DNA from: Streptococcus pseudoporcinus LQ 940-04
GTDB taxonomy: Bacteria; Bacillota; Bacilli; Lactobacillales; Streptococcaceae
Direction of reading: 5' to 3'
NCBI RefSeq assembly: GCF_000188035.1
Contig: NZ_AEUY02000005.1
Coordinates: 744,001 to 808,000, forward strand
Length of the DNA: 64,000 bases
The notes beneath the pieces are model-generated. The model worked only from the letters and a program-made list of their open reading frames with translations, was not told the origin of the DNA and searched no databases. Position numbers and translations under genes: made by a program. Positions 1 to 10,630 of this stretch are shown here, in pieces (the first letter of the stretch is position 1; every line of letters starts with the position of its first letter).

Positions 1-1
1 T

Positions 2-451
2 AATGCCGCCACTTGGTCATTTAATGCTGGAATCCCCTATACGGAAGAATTAGAAGAGCAAATTATGATAGATTTAGCTCAACCTTATGTACAAGGTTTG
101 ACACTTCTAGGTGGGGAACCTTTTTTAAACACTGGCATACTGTTGCCACTCATTAAACGGATTCGAAAAGAGTTGCCGGAAAAAGATATTTGGTCATGGA
201 CTGGCTATACTTGGGAAGAAATGATGGAAGAGACACCAGATAAGTTAGAGCTGCTGTCCTTAATTGATATTTTGGTGGATGGGCGGTTTGATATTACTAA
301 GAAAAATCTTATGTTGCAGTTTCGAGGATCCTCGAACCAAAGAATTATTGATGTTCAAGAATCTCTGAGACGCAATTGTGTGGTGATTTGGTCAAAACTA
401 AATGACGGTGATCAAACCTTTGAACAAGTTAGCCGAGACAAACTGATCTAA
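2..451 (+). CDS. nrdG: Anaerobic ribonucleotide reductase activating protein (3' part)
   Basis: Partial gene cut by the window start; 149 residues are visible and the reading frame runs in from the left edge. The visible part opens with NAATWSFNAG, which in the NrdG family follows directly after the radical-SAM CxxxCxxC cluster, so the iron-sulphur ligands lie just outside the window. LLGGEPFL is the SAM-binding GGE motif, and WSWTGYTWEE and DGRFD are family motifs. NrdG is the radical-SAM activase that installs the glycyl radical in NrdD for anaerobic dNTP synthesis. The gene is followed by a cluster of DnaA-box-like sites and then a convergent gene. Confidence 0.93.
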   Translation, partial: NAATWSFNAGIPYTEELEEQIMIDLAQPYVQGLTLLGGEPFLNTGILLPLIKRIRKELPEKDIWSWTGYTWEEMMEETPDKLELLSLIDILVDGRFDITKKNLMLQFRGSSNQRIIDVQESLRRNCVVIWSKLNDGDQTFEQVSRDKLI

Positions 452-504
452 GTAGGCAATTGTTAAGGCAATTGAAACCAGGTCTCAATCTGACTAGATG
501 GGGT

Positions 505-556
505 TTATCCTCACACTTATCCACAACCTGTGAATAAGTTCCAGCTATGGGGATAA
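505..556. promoter_or_regulatory. Cluster of four DnaA-box-like 9-mers
   Basis: Four sites match or nearly match TTATNCACA within 52 bp. They are TTATCCTCA at 505-513 (8/9), TTATCCACA at 517-525 (perfect), TTATTCACA on the minus strand at 529-537 (perfect) and TTATCCCCA on the minus strand at 548-556 (8/9). The first three start exactly 12 bp apart. A further perfect box lies inside yaaA at 778-786. There is no dnaA gene and no obvious AT-rich unwinding region, so this is more likely a DnaA-binding/titration or nrd-control site than an origin. Function is inferred. Confidence 0.6.
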
Positions 557-560
557 GCCT

Positions 561-586
561 CAAAAAGAGGCCTAGGCCTCTTTTTT
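561..586. terminator. Bidirectional terminator between nrdG and yaaA
   Basis: A near-perfect palindrome (AAAAAGAGGCC then GGCCTCTTTTTT) has a T-run on either strand. It lies between two convergent genes. The yaaA stop codon (572-574) sits inside the stem. Confidence 0.8.
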
Positions 587-1303
587 AATATAAACAAATT
601 TATGGCGATCTGATTGCTCTTCACAGAAGCTAAAGCCTTTAAAAACAAGCTTTTTAAGGTCGTTAATGTCTTGGCAATTGCTCTGAGCGCAGGCTTTAAG
701 AAAGTCCCCACGACCTTTTTTGGAGATTGTTGAATGACTCTTTAAGGTACCGGCTTTTTCTTCCAAAAACAAGAGACTTATCCACAAGTTGTTTTTATCT
801 TTACTGAAAACTTCTTCAAATTCAGTAGATAAAAGTGAAATAATTATTTTCTTGTCCTTCAAAAAATGGTCATAATCCTTACGCCAATAATGCTTTAAAG
901 ATTTGCCATGAATTTTGAGCTTCGTTTGAAAATCCAGACGATGTTCGGCGATGGGAAAGTCCATTGGGATAATGCCATATAATGATGATGTAATAAAGGT
1001 ATGCGTGAGAAGATAGTTTTTTTCTTGTTGGGATAACTGTTCTCGATCAAAGTGGCGGTACATGAGGCCGTTAAAGAGCTGATATGCAGGATAAGTTGGA
1101 GCTTGTCCTTTTTTGATAGACTGAATTCTATCAAACTCTTTTTGGGTTGCAGTTTCCTTTAATTTATAAGCTACAGCCAGTTCTTCAAGTGATAAAGAGG
1201 CTAACTGGTCAATGATAGCTGAGCTATTTTCAGGAATATTAGGAGGAAAACTCTGTTTGGGAATTTTCATTTCTTTAGCTGTTGGGATTAGAAAAGTTAA
1301 CAT
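572..1303 (-). CDS. yaaA: YaaA family peroxide stress protein (UPF0246)
   Basis: 243 residues, the usual family length. The N-terminus MLTFLIPTAKEM, the internal YPAYQLFNGLMYRH, the segment SSLYGIIPMDFPIAEHRLDF and the C-terminal EFVYIKKEA are hallmarks of the streptococcal UPF0246/YaaA family. In E. coli, YaaA limits intracellular iron and oxidative DNA damage during peroxide stress. A longer reading frame starts at 1339, but MLTF is the conserved family start. No Shine-Dalgarno precedes it. Instead a TTGACA/TACAAT promoter ends 6 nt before the ATG, so the mRNA is probably leaderless. Function is by family; start choice is by conservation. Confidence 0.9.
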   Translation of the reverse strand: MLTFLIPTAKEMKIPKQSFPPNIPENSSAIIDQLASLSLEELAVAYKLKETATQKEFDRIQSIKKGQAPTYPAYQLFNGLMYRHFDREQLSQQEKNYLLTHTFITSSLYGIIPMDFPIAEHRLDFQTKLKIHGKSLKHYWRKDYDHFLKDKKIIISLLSTEFEEVFSKDKNNLWISLLFLEEKAGTLKSHSTISKKGRGDFLKACAQSNCQDINDLKKLVFKGFSFCEEQSDRHKFVYIKKEA

Positions 1304-1309
1304 ATAGTT

Positions 1310-1339
1310 ATTGTAGTAAAGAAAAAGCCTTTCTGTCAA
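1310..1339 (-). promoter_or_regulatory. yaaA promoter (predicted leaderless)
   Basis: On the minus strand, TTGACA (1334-1339), an 18-bp spacer and TACAAT (1310-1315). Only 6 nt separate the -10 box from the ATG at 1303, which places the expected transcription start on the A of the start codon. Confidence 0.7.
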
Positions 1340-1435
1340 GGAAAGGTCAGAACTTTATATCTTAAGCCTTACTTGGCTAACAAACCCATTGGAATTCATG
1401 GGAGATGCTAAGGCATCTTGGTTTAAAACAGTTTT

Positions 1436-2149
1436 TTATTTGGGTTTACGTCGTGCAAAATCCACAAATTTAAATTTTTCTAATTTATGACGACTCTCAG
1501 TAAACTGGAATTGTTCATTAGATGAGAGGTAGACTTTTGATTTAACGGAAACAAGGTGACGATCTGAGCCTAAATCTAGTAAAATTTTATCTTTGTCATT
1601 GACTTGATCAATGGTGACTTCTTTTAAGGCAAAATCAATGGCTAAGTTGAGGTCTTTTTCTAGGTAGTGGTAAAGGGATTTTTCAGCAATTTCACGACTG
1701 ATAGTTGGTACAATATCTTTACTAAGGTAGTCAATATCCAGAACAGAGGCAATACCGTCAACAACCCTTTGGCGAGTGATTCGCCAAAGAATGGAATGGA
1801 GAGGAAATCCTGTCAATTTTGACATATCAGCGTCCACAATTAACTTGTCAATAGCAATCACATTGGTTTTAGAGTCCATATTAAAATAGGTAACTAACTC
1901 ATGATAGCTTGTTAACTCTGAAATGGGAAAAAGAATCTGATGATGTTTAATAACTTGTGTTCCTCGACCTTGTTGTTTTTTGACTAAGCCATCTTTAACT
2001 AAGAGAGTTAAAGCTTTGCGAATGGTGTCACGACTAGCATTGTATTCTTTGCTTAATTGGAATTCAGTTGGTAAAAAATCATCAATAGCGTAAACTCCTT
2101 TGGATATTTTTGATTCTAAATCTTTAAATATATAGTCGTACTTCTTCAT
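1436..2149 (-). CDS. treR: Trehalose operon repressor, GntR/HutC family
   Basis: 237 residues. The N-terminal winged helix (about 1-70) contains the GntR pattern: YDIFKDLESKI-like start, LPTEFQLSKEYNASRDTIRKAL, then KQQGRGTQV wing. The C-terminal part (about 90-237) resembles the UTRA effector domain. It is divergent from treB-treC, which is the standard arrangement for TreR, the repressor that senses trehalose-6-phosphate. The gene ends close to yaaA without an evident terminator. Assignment rests on family plus context. Confidence 0.9.
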   Translation of the reverse strand: MKKYDYIFKDLESKISKGVYAIDDFLPTEFQLSKEYNASRDTIRKALTLLVKDGLVKKQQGRGTQVIKHHQILFPISELTSYHELVTYFNMDSKTNVIAIDKLIVDADMSKLTGFPLHSILWRITRQRVVDGIASVLDIDYLSKDIVPTISREIAEKSLYHYLEKDLNLAIDFALKEVTIDQVNDKDKILLDLGSDRHLVSVKSKVYLSSNEQFQFTESRHKLEKFKFVDFARRKPK

Positions 2150-4360
<2,211 letters not shown>

Positions 4361-4377
4361 ATACCAATAAGCGACTT

Positions 4378-4399
4378 CAGGAACTGTTAACAGTTCCTG
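4378..4399 (+). repeat. Perfect intercistronic palindrome between treB and treC
   Basis: A 22-bp perfect palindrome of CAGGAACTG / CAGTTCCTG type centred on TTAA, flanked by GCG and CGC. It has no T-run after it, so it is more likely an mRNA processing or stabilising hairpin that sets treB and treC levels than a full terminator. Confidence 0.6.
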
Positions 4400-4425
4400 A
4401 CGCTGTTTCTATGAAAGGAAAAACG

Positions 4426-6057
4426 ATGACTATTGATAAACGTAAAGTTGTCTATCAAATTTACCCTAAATCATATAAAGACACGACAGGAAATGGGGTT
4501 GGTGATCTCGGAGGGATTATTGAAAAACTACCATATTTAAAAGAGTTAGGAATTGATATGGTATGGTTAAATCCCTTCTATCCAAGTCCACAACGTGATA
4601 ATGGTTATGATGTAGCTGATTATACTGCTGTTAATTCAGATTTTGGAACGATGGCTGATTTTGAAGAGATGATTGCCGTGGGGCAATCGCTTGGCATAGA
4701 GTTTATGCTTGATATGGTTTTAAACCATTGTTCTACAGAGCATGAATGGTTTCAAAAGGCTTTGGCTGGTGATGAATATTATCAAGACTTCTTTATCCTT
4801 CGTGATAAACCTACAGATTGGGTTTCTAAATTTGGTGGGAATGCTTGGGCACCATTTGGTGATACTGGCAAATACTATCTTCACTTGTTTGATATCACGC
4901 AGGCTGATTTAAACTGGCGCAATCCAAATGTCCGAGAAGAATTAGTTAAAGTCGTTAACTTTTGGCGTGATAAAGGAGTCAAAGGTTTCCGCTTTGATGT
5001 CATTAATTTAATTGGCAAAGATGATGAAATAGTCGATTGTCCTGTTAATGATGGGAAGCCAGCTTACACAGATCGTCCTGTTACGCATGATTATCTGAAA
5101 ATGTTGAATAAGGCTAGCTTTGGTCGAGATGATTCTTTTATGACTGTGGGTGAAATGTCAGCGACGACTATTGAAAACTGTATTCTTTACACAGCTCCAG
5201 AACGCGAGGAGTTGTCAATGGCTTTTAACTTCCATCATTTAAAAGTGGATTATGTCGATGGTCAGAAGTGGTCGATTATGGACTTTGATTTTGCCGCGTT
5301 ACGCGATCTCTTCCATTCGTGGGGTGAAGGAATGAGTAAAGGAAATGGATGGAATGCCCTGTTCTACAATAACCATGACCAACCAAGGGCTTTGAATCGT
5401 TTTATCGATGTTAATAACTTCCGCAACGAGGGGGCCACAATGCTAGCAGCCTCAATCCACCTTTCTCGTGGAACGCCTTATATCTATATGGGTGAGGAGA
5501 TTGGGATGATTGATCCGGATTATCGTTCCATGGCAGATTATGTTGATATTGAAAGTAAAAATGCCTACCAAATCATGCTTGATGAAGGTAAAACGCCTGA
5601 GCAAGCTTTTACAATTATTCAAGCGAAATCTCGCGATAATTCACGGACACCTATGCAATGGGATGCCAGTGAACATGCAGGTTTTACGACTGGGACACCT
5701 TGGCTAAAAGTCGGGCATTCTTATCAAGAAATCAATGTTGAAAAAGAAAAAAAGGGGAAAATTTTTCCTTTCTATCAAGAATTGATTAAGTTACGTAAAA
5801 AGCTACCAATAATTGCTGAAGGTCATTATAAAGCTGCTCTAAAGGATAGTGAGCAAGTTTATGCTTTTGAACGTGAGCTGGATGGTCAAAAACTTCTGGT
5901 ATTAAACAACTTTTTTGCAACAGAAGTGTCAGTAGATTTACCCGAGTGTTATCAAAATGGTCAGGTTCTGATTAGTAATTATGATAATGAAGTATCACTT
6001 AGTGACAATATATGCCTAAAAGCTTACCAAACGATTGCTATTTTAGGGAGCTGTTAG
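4426..6057 (+). CDS. treC: Trehalose-6-phosphate hydrolase
   Basis: 543 residues from the start at 4426. An upstream in-frame ATG at 4411 exists, but AAAGGA (4414-4419) is well spaced for 4426. The GH13 alpha-amylase fold shows YQIYPKSYKDTTGNGVGDLGG at the N-terminus, the nucleophile Asp in GFRFDVINLIG, the acid/base Glu in TVGEMSA and the third carboxylate in NNHDQPR. It cleaves cytoplasmic trehalose-6-phosphate to glucose and glucose-6-phosphate, completing the pathway begun by TreB. Second gene of the treBC unit. Confidence 0.95.
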   Translation: MTIDKRKVVYQIYPKSYKDTTGNGVGDLGGIIEKLPYLKELGIDMVWLNPFYPSPQRDNGYDVADYTAVNSDFGTMADFEEMIAVGQSLGIEFMLDMVLNHCSTEHEWFQKALAGDEYYQDFFILRDKPTDWVSKFGGNAWAPFGDTGKYYLHLFDITQADLNWRNPNVREELVKVVNFWRDKGVKGFRFDVINLIGKDDEIVDCPVNDGKPAYTDRPVTHDYLKMLNKASFGRDDSFMTVGEMSATTIENCILYTAPEREELSMAFNFHHLKVDYVDGQKWSIMDFDFAALRDLFHSWGEGMSKGNGWNALFYNNHDQPRALNRFIDVNNFRNEGATMLAASIHLSRGTPYIYMGEEIGMIDPDYRSMADYVDIESKNAYQIMLDEGKTPEQAFTIIQAKSRDNSRTPMQWDASEHAGFTTGTPWLKVGHSYQEINVEKEKKGKIFPFYQELIKLRKKLPIIAEGHYKAALKDSEQVYAFERELDGQKLLVLNNFFATEVSVDLPECYQNGQVLISNYDNEVSLSDNICLKAYQTIAILGSC

Positions 6058-6077
6058 AAGCAAATAATATTCCTATA

Positions 6078-6113
6078 AAGGCTTAGAGACAGTGCATTCT
6101 CTAAGCTTTTTTG
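6078..6113 (+). terminator. treBC operon terminator
   Basis: Stem GCTTAGAGA (6081-6089) with TCTCTAAGC (6098-6106), followed by a T-run. A TGG-TACAAT extended -10-like sequence directly behind it (6112-6120) may start the pepO transcript. Confidence 0.85.
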
Positions 6114-6170
6114 GTACAATGAAGGAGATTATAATCCTAAGCTCTTAGGAAAAATAGAAAAGGAGACAGA

Positions 6171-8066
6171 ATGGTTGATTATAAAGAAAACTTTTATGAG
6201 GCTGTTAATGGGGAATGGGCAAAGACTGCCGTTATTCCCGATGACAAACCAAGAACCGGCGGCTTTTCTGATTTAGCTGACGAGATTGAAAAACTGATGT
6301 TGGAAACGACTGATCAATGGCTAGAAGGTGAAAATTTACCAGAAGGATCTATTTTAGCCAACTTTGTAAAATGGCATAAAATGACATCTGATTATGCTAA
6401 GCGTGAAGAAGTGGGTGTAGCACCAGTTCTTCCTCTGATTAAAGAGTACCAGGAGCTATCAAGTTTTAAAGCTTTTGCTGAGAAAGTGGCTGATTTTGAG
6501 ATGGCTGGTAAACCAAATCTCTTTCCTTTTAGTGTAGCTCCTGATTTTATGAATGCTCAACTTAATGTTCTCTGGGCAGAAGCACCATCAATCTTACTAC
6601 CAGATACAACTTATTATGAAGAAGGACACGAAAAGGCTGACGAACTGAGAGCAGTATGGCGTGAGTCTCAGAAAAAATTACTTAGTAACTTTGATTTTAC
6701 TGAAGAAGAAATTGCTGACCTATTGGATAAAACCTTAGATTTGGATAAAAAATTAGCTCAATATGTTCTTTCAAGTGAGGAATCATCCGAGTACGTTAAG
6801 CTCTATCATCCTTATGCTTGGGAAGATTTTATTAAGCTAACACCAGAATTACCACTTGATGAGATCTTCAAACAAATCTTAGGTCAGAGTCCTGATAAGG
6901 TGATTGTACCAGAAAAGCGTTTCTGGACAGATTTTGCAGCTCGCTATTATTCAGAAGAAAACTGGGAGCTTTTAAAAGCAGACTTGATTGTAAACGCAGC
7001 TAATGCCTATAATGCTTATCTAACAGATGCTATCCGAGTGGAGTCTGGTAGCTACGGTCGGGCTCTTTCAGGGACACCACAAGCAATGGATAAAAAGAAA
7101 GCAGCCTATTATTTAGCACAAGGACCATATAGCCAAGCCTTAGGTTTATGGTATGCAGAGCGTTATTTCTCAGCAAAAGCTAAAGCAGATGTAGAGAGTA
7201 AAGTTGCAACTATGATTGACGTTTATAAATCACGTTTAGAAAAGGCCGATTGGCTGGCAGAATCAACACGTGAGAAAGCTATCGTGAAATTAAATGTGAT
7301 TACGCCTCATATTGGTTACCCTGAGAAGTTACCAGAAACGTATGAAAAGAAAATTATTGATGAAAACATATCTTTAGTAGAAAATGCCCAAAGGCTGGCT
7401 CAGATTTCAATTGCGCATAGTTGGAGTAAATGGAACAAGCCGGTTGATCGTAGTGAATGGCATATGCCAGCGCACATGGTAAATGCTTACTATGATCCAC
7501 AACAAAATCAGATTGTCTTTCCGGCAGCTATTCTCCAAGCGCCATTTTACTCTTTGGAGCAAAGTTCATCAGCAAATTACGGAGGAATTGGTGCGGTTAT
7601 TGCACATGAGATTTCACATGCTTTTGATACCAATGGTGCATCATTTGATGAGCATGGCTCCTTAAATAATTGGTGGACGGAAAACGATTATACAGCTTTC
7701 AAAGAAAGAACTGATAAGGTTGTTGAACAATTTGACGGTTTGGATTCTTATGGTGCTAAGGTTAATGGGAAATTAACGGTGTCAGAGAATGTAGCTGATT
7801 TAGGTGGTGTTGCCTGTGCCTTAGAAGCAGCAAAGAAAGAGGCTGATTTTTCAGCGCGTGATTTCTTTATTAATTTTGCTCGAATCTGGCGTATGAAGGC
7901 TCGTCCGGAATTTATGCAAATGATGGCCAGTGTAGATGTTCATGCACCAGGTGAGTGGCGTACAAATGTAACCTTAACTAATTTTGATGAGTTCCATGAA
8001 GTATTTCAAATTCAAGAAGGTGACTTTATGTGGCGTAAGCCAGAAGATCGCGTTATTATTTGGTAA
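6171..8066 (+). CDS. pepO: Endopeptidase PepO, neprilysin-type zinc metalloprotease (M13)
   Basis: 631 residues, full family length. The zinc site is HEISH (479-483, in VIAHEISHAFDTNG) and the third ligand is Glu539 (ENVADLGG). The substrate-site motif NAYYDPQQNQIVFPAAILQ and the conserved C-terminal RVIIW/W end are present. No signal peptide is visible, which is normal for streptococcal PepO although it is also found outside the cell. In streptococci it degrades oligopeptides and peptide signals such as SHP pheromones, and it has been linked to complement binding. RBS AAAGGAG precedes the ATG. An intergenic repeat element starts 12 nt after the stop. Confidence 0.95.
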   Translation: MVDYKENFYEAVNGEWAKTAVIPDDKPRTGGFSDLADEIEKLMLETTDQWLEGENLPEGSILANFVKWHKMTSDYAKREEVGVAPVLPLIKEYQELSSFKAFAEKVADFEMAGKPNLFPFSVAPDFMNAQLNVLWAEAPSILLPDTTYYEEGHEKADELRAVWRESQKKLLSNFDFTEEEIADLLDKTLDLDKKLAQYVLSSEESSEYVKLYHPYAWEDFIKLTPELPLDEIFKQILGQSPDKVIVPEKRFWTDFAARYYSEENWELLKADLIVNAANAYNAYLTDAIRVESGSYGRALSGTPQAMDKKKAAYYLAQGPYSQALGLWYAERYFSAKAKADVESKVATMIDVYKSRLEKADWLAESTREKAIVKLNVITPHIGYPEKLPETYEKKIIDENISLVENAQRLAQISIAHSWSKWNKPVDRSEWHMPAHMVNAYYDPQQNQIVFPAAILQAPFYSLEQSSSANYGGIGAVIAHEISHAFDTNGASFDEHGSLNNWWTENDYTAFKERTDKVVEQFDGLDSYGAKVNGKLTVSENVADLGGVACALEAAKKEADFSARDFFINFARIWRMKARPEFMQMMASVDVHAPGEWRTNVTLTNFDEFHEVFQIQEGDFMWRKPEDRVIIW

Positions 8067-8077
8067 AAATAAAGAAA

Positions 8078-8236
8078 GAGGTTGAGACAAAAGTCTAAGC
8101 TCAAATATAAAAAGCGAACAAGACAGTATTCTGAGTATCAGAAAATGAGTTTTGTTCGCTTTTTGGGTTTTATTTATCAATTGGAAGAATTGTGGCAGGG
8201 AATCTCAAAAATTAATATCTTTTTGTCCCAGCCTCA
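8078..8236. repeat. Intergenic inverted-repeat element, copy 1
   Basis: About 160 bp starting with AAGAGGTTGAGACAAAAGTC and ending with TTTTTGTCCCAGCCTC, so its ends are inverted repeats. An inner hairpin pairs AAAAGCGAACAAGACAG-type sequence with TTTTGTTCGCTTTTT. Near-identical copies lie at 24624-24793 and 61386-61556, and a diverged one at 37399-37560. It begins 12 nt after the pepO stop and its inner hairpin can act as pepO's terminator. Overlapping short reading frames are shadows. Confidence 0.85.
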
Positions 8237-8478
8237 TTTGGCCTTAAATGTCTCTTTATCAAAAATGATCATAAAAAGCTTTGAAGACGTTGCTCCCTTC
8301 CTCAGCAAAAAGAGAATCGGAAGTTTTAGAGATAATTGTAAGGCCAGTAAACTCTTAGAAGGCTATTGTAATACAGTTTCTAAGCCTTTTCAGGGAAAGG
8401 AAAAAGGTTGAAGAAAATTGTCCATAGGGGATTTTTTCTTCAACCTGAAGCCTTGATGTTAAGTAAAGCTTTTTGTTA
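8237..8478. other. Gap between the repeat element and tsf
   Basis: No convincing gene. A 109-codon reading frame runs through the repeat element into this stretch (8082-8411) but has no RBS or recognisable protein. The only clear element is the tsf terminator at 8405-8446. Confidence 0.6.
8405..8446 (-). terminator. tsf terminator
   Basis: Inverted repeat AGGTTGAAGAAAA / TTTTTTCTTCAACCT. On the minus strand the stem is followed by TTTTTCC, which fits termination of the rpsB-tsf transcript. Confidence 0.8.
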
Positions 8479-9519
8479 TTAGTTGTTAAGAGCAGCAGCC
8501 ATTGTAGCAGCAACTTCTGATTCGAAGTCGTTAGCTTTTTTCTCAATACCTTCACCAACTTCGAAACGGGCAAAGGCAACTGCTTTTGCGTTTACTGAGT
8601 TAAGGTAAGCTTCGACTGTTTTACTGTCATCCATGATGTAAACTTGAGCAAGAAGAGTGTAAGCTTGGTCAACCTTAGTATTGTCAAGCATAAAGCGGTC
8701 CATTTTACCAGGAATAATTTTATCCCAGATTTTTTCTGGCTTACCTTCAGCAGCTAATTCTGCCTTGATATCATCTTCAGCTTTAGTGATAACTTGGTCT
8801 GATAATTGCGCTTTTGACCCATACTGTAAGAACGGAAGCGGAGATTTATCAACCATAGCGCGAGATTCGTTATCAAGTTCAATCTCATGGTTCAATTTAG
8901 CAAGCTCATCTTTAACAAATTGTTCATCAAGTTCTATGTATGAAAGAACAGTTGGTTTCATTGCTGCAATGTGCATTGAGATTTGCTTAGCAAGTGTTTC
9001 ATCGCCACCTTCAATAACAGAAATAACTCCGATACGACCACCGTTATGTTGGTAAGCACCAAAATGTTGGGTATCTGTTTTTTCAAGAAGAGCAAAACGA
9101 CGGAACGAAATTTTTTCACCGATTGTAGCTGTAGCGTTAACATAAGCAGCTGCAAGTGTTTCACCAGAAGGCATAACTAATGCCAAAGCTTCTTCATTGT
9201 TAGCAGGTTTTCCTTCAGCAATAACTTTAGCTGTTTCATTTACTAACTCAACGAATTGAGCATTTTTAGCGACAAAGTCAGTTTCAGCATTAACTTCAAC
9301 CACAGCAGCTTGATTGCCACTGACATAAACTCCAGTAAGTCCTTCAGCTGCAACACGGTCAGCTTTTTTAGCTGCTTTAGCCATACCTTTTTCACGTAAA
9401 AGTTCAACGGCTTTATCCATGTCTCCATCAGTTTCAACAAGTGCTTTTTTAGCGTCCATAACACCGGCACCAGATTTTTCACGCAATTCTTTTACAAGCT
9501 TAGCTGTAATTTCTGCCAT
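8479..9519 (-). CDS. tsf: Translation elongation factor Ts
   Basis: 346 residues. The N-terminal UBA-like module [27 protein letters not shown] and the TDFVAKN motif of the core, which contacts EF-Tu, are clear. EF-Ts recycles EF-Tu-GDP to EF-Tu-GTP. RBS GGAGG-like sequence lies upstream. It follows rpsB on the same strand, separated by 131 bp that contain a terminator-like hairpin, the common rpsB-tsf layout. Confidence 0.97.
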   Translation of the reverse strand: MAEITAKLVKELREKSGAGVMDAKKALVETDGDMDKAVELLREKGMAKAAKKADRVAAEGLTGVYVSGNQAAVVEVNAETDFVAKNAQFVELVNETAKVIAEGKPANNEEALALVMPSGETLAAAYVNATATIGEKISFRRFALLEKTDTQHFGAYQHNGGRIGVISVIEGGDETLAKQISMHIAAMKPTVLSYIELDEQFVKDELAKLNHEIELDNESRAMVDKSPLPFLQYGSKAQLSDQVITKAEDDIKAELAAEGKPEKIWDKIIPGKMDRFMLDNTKVDQAYTLLAQVYIMDDSKTVEAYLNSVNAKAVAFARFEVGEGIEKKANDFESEVAATMAAALNN

Positions 9520-9556
9520 TAGTAGAATCCTCCAAAATTTTTATATCAATTAGTTT

Positions 9557-9595
9557 AAAAAAACGAGACAGAGCGGTTTGCTTTCTGCCCCGTTT
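9557..9595 (-). terminator. Terminator/attenuator between rpsB and tsf
   Basis: On the minus strand a G-U containing stem (plus strand AAACGAGACAGA 9561-9572 against TTCTGCCCCGTTT 9583-9595) is followed by a run of seven T. It probably ends a fraction of rpsB transcripts, so that tsf receives readthrough. Confidence 0.7.
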
Positions 9596-9650
9596 AGGTA
9601 TTTTGAATATCAAGTTGTCTTAAATTTGAGTTTAAGAACTGGTATTAAAT

Positions 9651-10418
9651 TTAGTTGTTGTCGCCTTCTACAACTTCAACAATTTCTTCGATTGAATCTG
9701 CTTTTGCATCTGCTTCAAAATCAACTTCAGCATCTTCACCTTGGCGACCTTCAATAACAGCATCAGCTAATTTAGAAGTGATTAATTTAACAGCGCGAAT
9801 CGCGTCATCGTTAGCTGGGATGATAACATCAATGTCATCTGGATCAGCATTTGTATCAACCATAGCAACAACTGGGATACCAAGTTTTTTAGCTTCTTTA
9901 ACTGCAATTTGTTCTTTATGTGGGTCAACAACGTACATAACGTCTGGAATACGAGGCATATCTTCGATACCACCTAGGAATTTTTCAAGACGAGCGCGTT
10001 GTTTGTTAAGAAGTGCAACTTCTTTTTTAGGAAGAACTTCGAAAGTACCTTCTTCTTCCATACGTTTGATTTCTTTCAAACGAGCAATACGTTTTTGGAT
10101 TGTTCCCCAGTTAGTAAGAGTTCCACCCAACCAACGGTGGTTGATAAAGTATTGTCCTGCGCGAGTTGCTTCGTCAGCAACAGCTTCAGCAGCTTGTTTT
10201 TTAGTACCAACAAACAAGATAACCGCATCGTTAGCAGCAGCATCACGAACGAATTCGTAAGCTTGATCAGCTAGCTTAACAGTTTGTTGTAAATCGATAA
10301 CGTGGATACCATTACGTTCTGTGAAGATGTATTTTGCCATCTTAGGGTTCCAGCGACGAGTTTGGTGACCAAAGTGAACACCAGCCTCAAGAAGTTGTTT
10401 CATTGAAATTACTGCCAT
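9651..10418 (-). CDS. rpsB: 30S ribosomal protein S2
   Basis: 255 residues with the S2 signatures [35 protein letters not shown] and LFVGTKKQA, and the acidic C-terminal tail typical of streptococci. Component of the small subunit near the mRNA exit. A clear sigma-A promoter and a structured leader of about 110 nt precede it. Strong AAAGGAG RBS. First gene of rpsB-tsf. Confidence 0.97.
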   Translation of the reverse strand: MAVISMKQLLEAGVHFGHQTRRWNPKMAKYIFTERNGIHVIDLQQTVKLADQAYEFVRDAAANDAVILFVGTKKQAAEAVADEATRAGQYFINHRWLGGTLTNWGTIQKRIARLKEIKRMEEEGTFEVLPKKEVALLNKQRARLEKFLGGIEDMPRIPDVMYVVDPHKEQIAVKEAKKLGIPVVAMVDTNADPDDIDVIIPANDDAIRAVKLITSKLADAVIEGRQGEDAEVDFEADAKADSIEEIVEVVEGDNN

Positions 10419-10565
10419 GAGTAGTTTCTCCTTTATAATGTTTTTTCCTCTCCCTTACGTTGACTTGCAGACTAACCCGAGGGCAACAAGCCCACAATCG
10501 GTAAGAGATGAGTATTTGTCGACAAACGACAAACCTATTCTAACAAAAAAGGCTAGGAAAAGCAA
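10419..10565 (-). promoter_or_regulatory. rpsB promoter and structured leader
   Basis: On the minus strand, TTGCTT (10560-10565), 17-bp spacer, TAGAAT (10537-10542). The ~110-nt leader can fold. GGGC-TTGTT-GCCC forms an inner hairpin closed by CCGA/TCGG, with an outer pairing between CTCTTAC and GTAAGGGAG and a TTTGTCGACAAA palindrome at its 5' end. This looks like a ribosomal-protein autoregulatory leader, which is inference. Confidence 0.65.
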
Positions 10566-10581
10566 GGGAATTCTACTGTTT

Positions 10582-10630
10582 ATAGTAAAAACCAGCCCTT
10601 TGACTTGGTTCAGGACTGATTTTTTACTAT
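10582..10630 (-). terminator. ahpCF operon terminator
   Basis: A long stem pairs ATAGTAAAAACCAGCCC (from 10582) with GGACTGATTTTTTACTAT (to 10630), ending at the ahpF stop codon. Confidence 0.75.

Noticed and set aside
505..556. A chromosomal replication origin
   Set aside because: DnaA boxes are present but there is no dnaA or dnaN gene beside them and no AT-rich unwinding region, so a titration or control site is more likely.
8082..8411. 109-codon plus-strand reading frame
   Set aside because: It runs through repeat copy 1, has no RBS, and its first part occurs at the other repeat copies; it is a by-product of the element.
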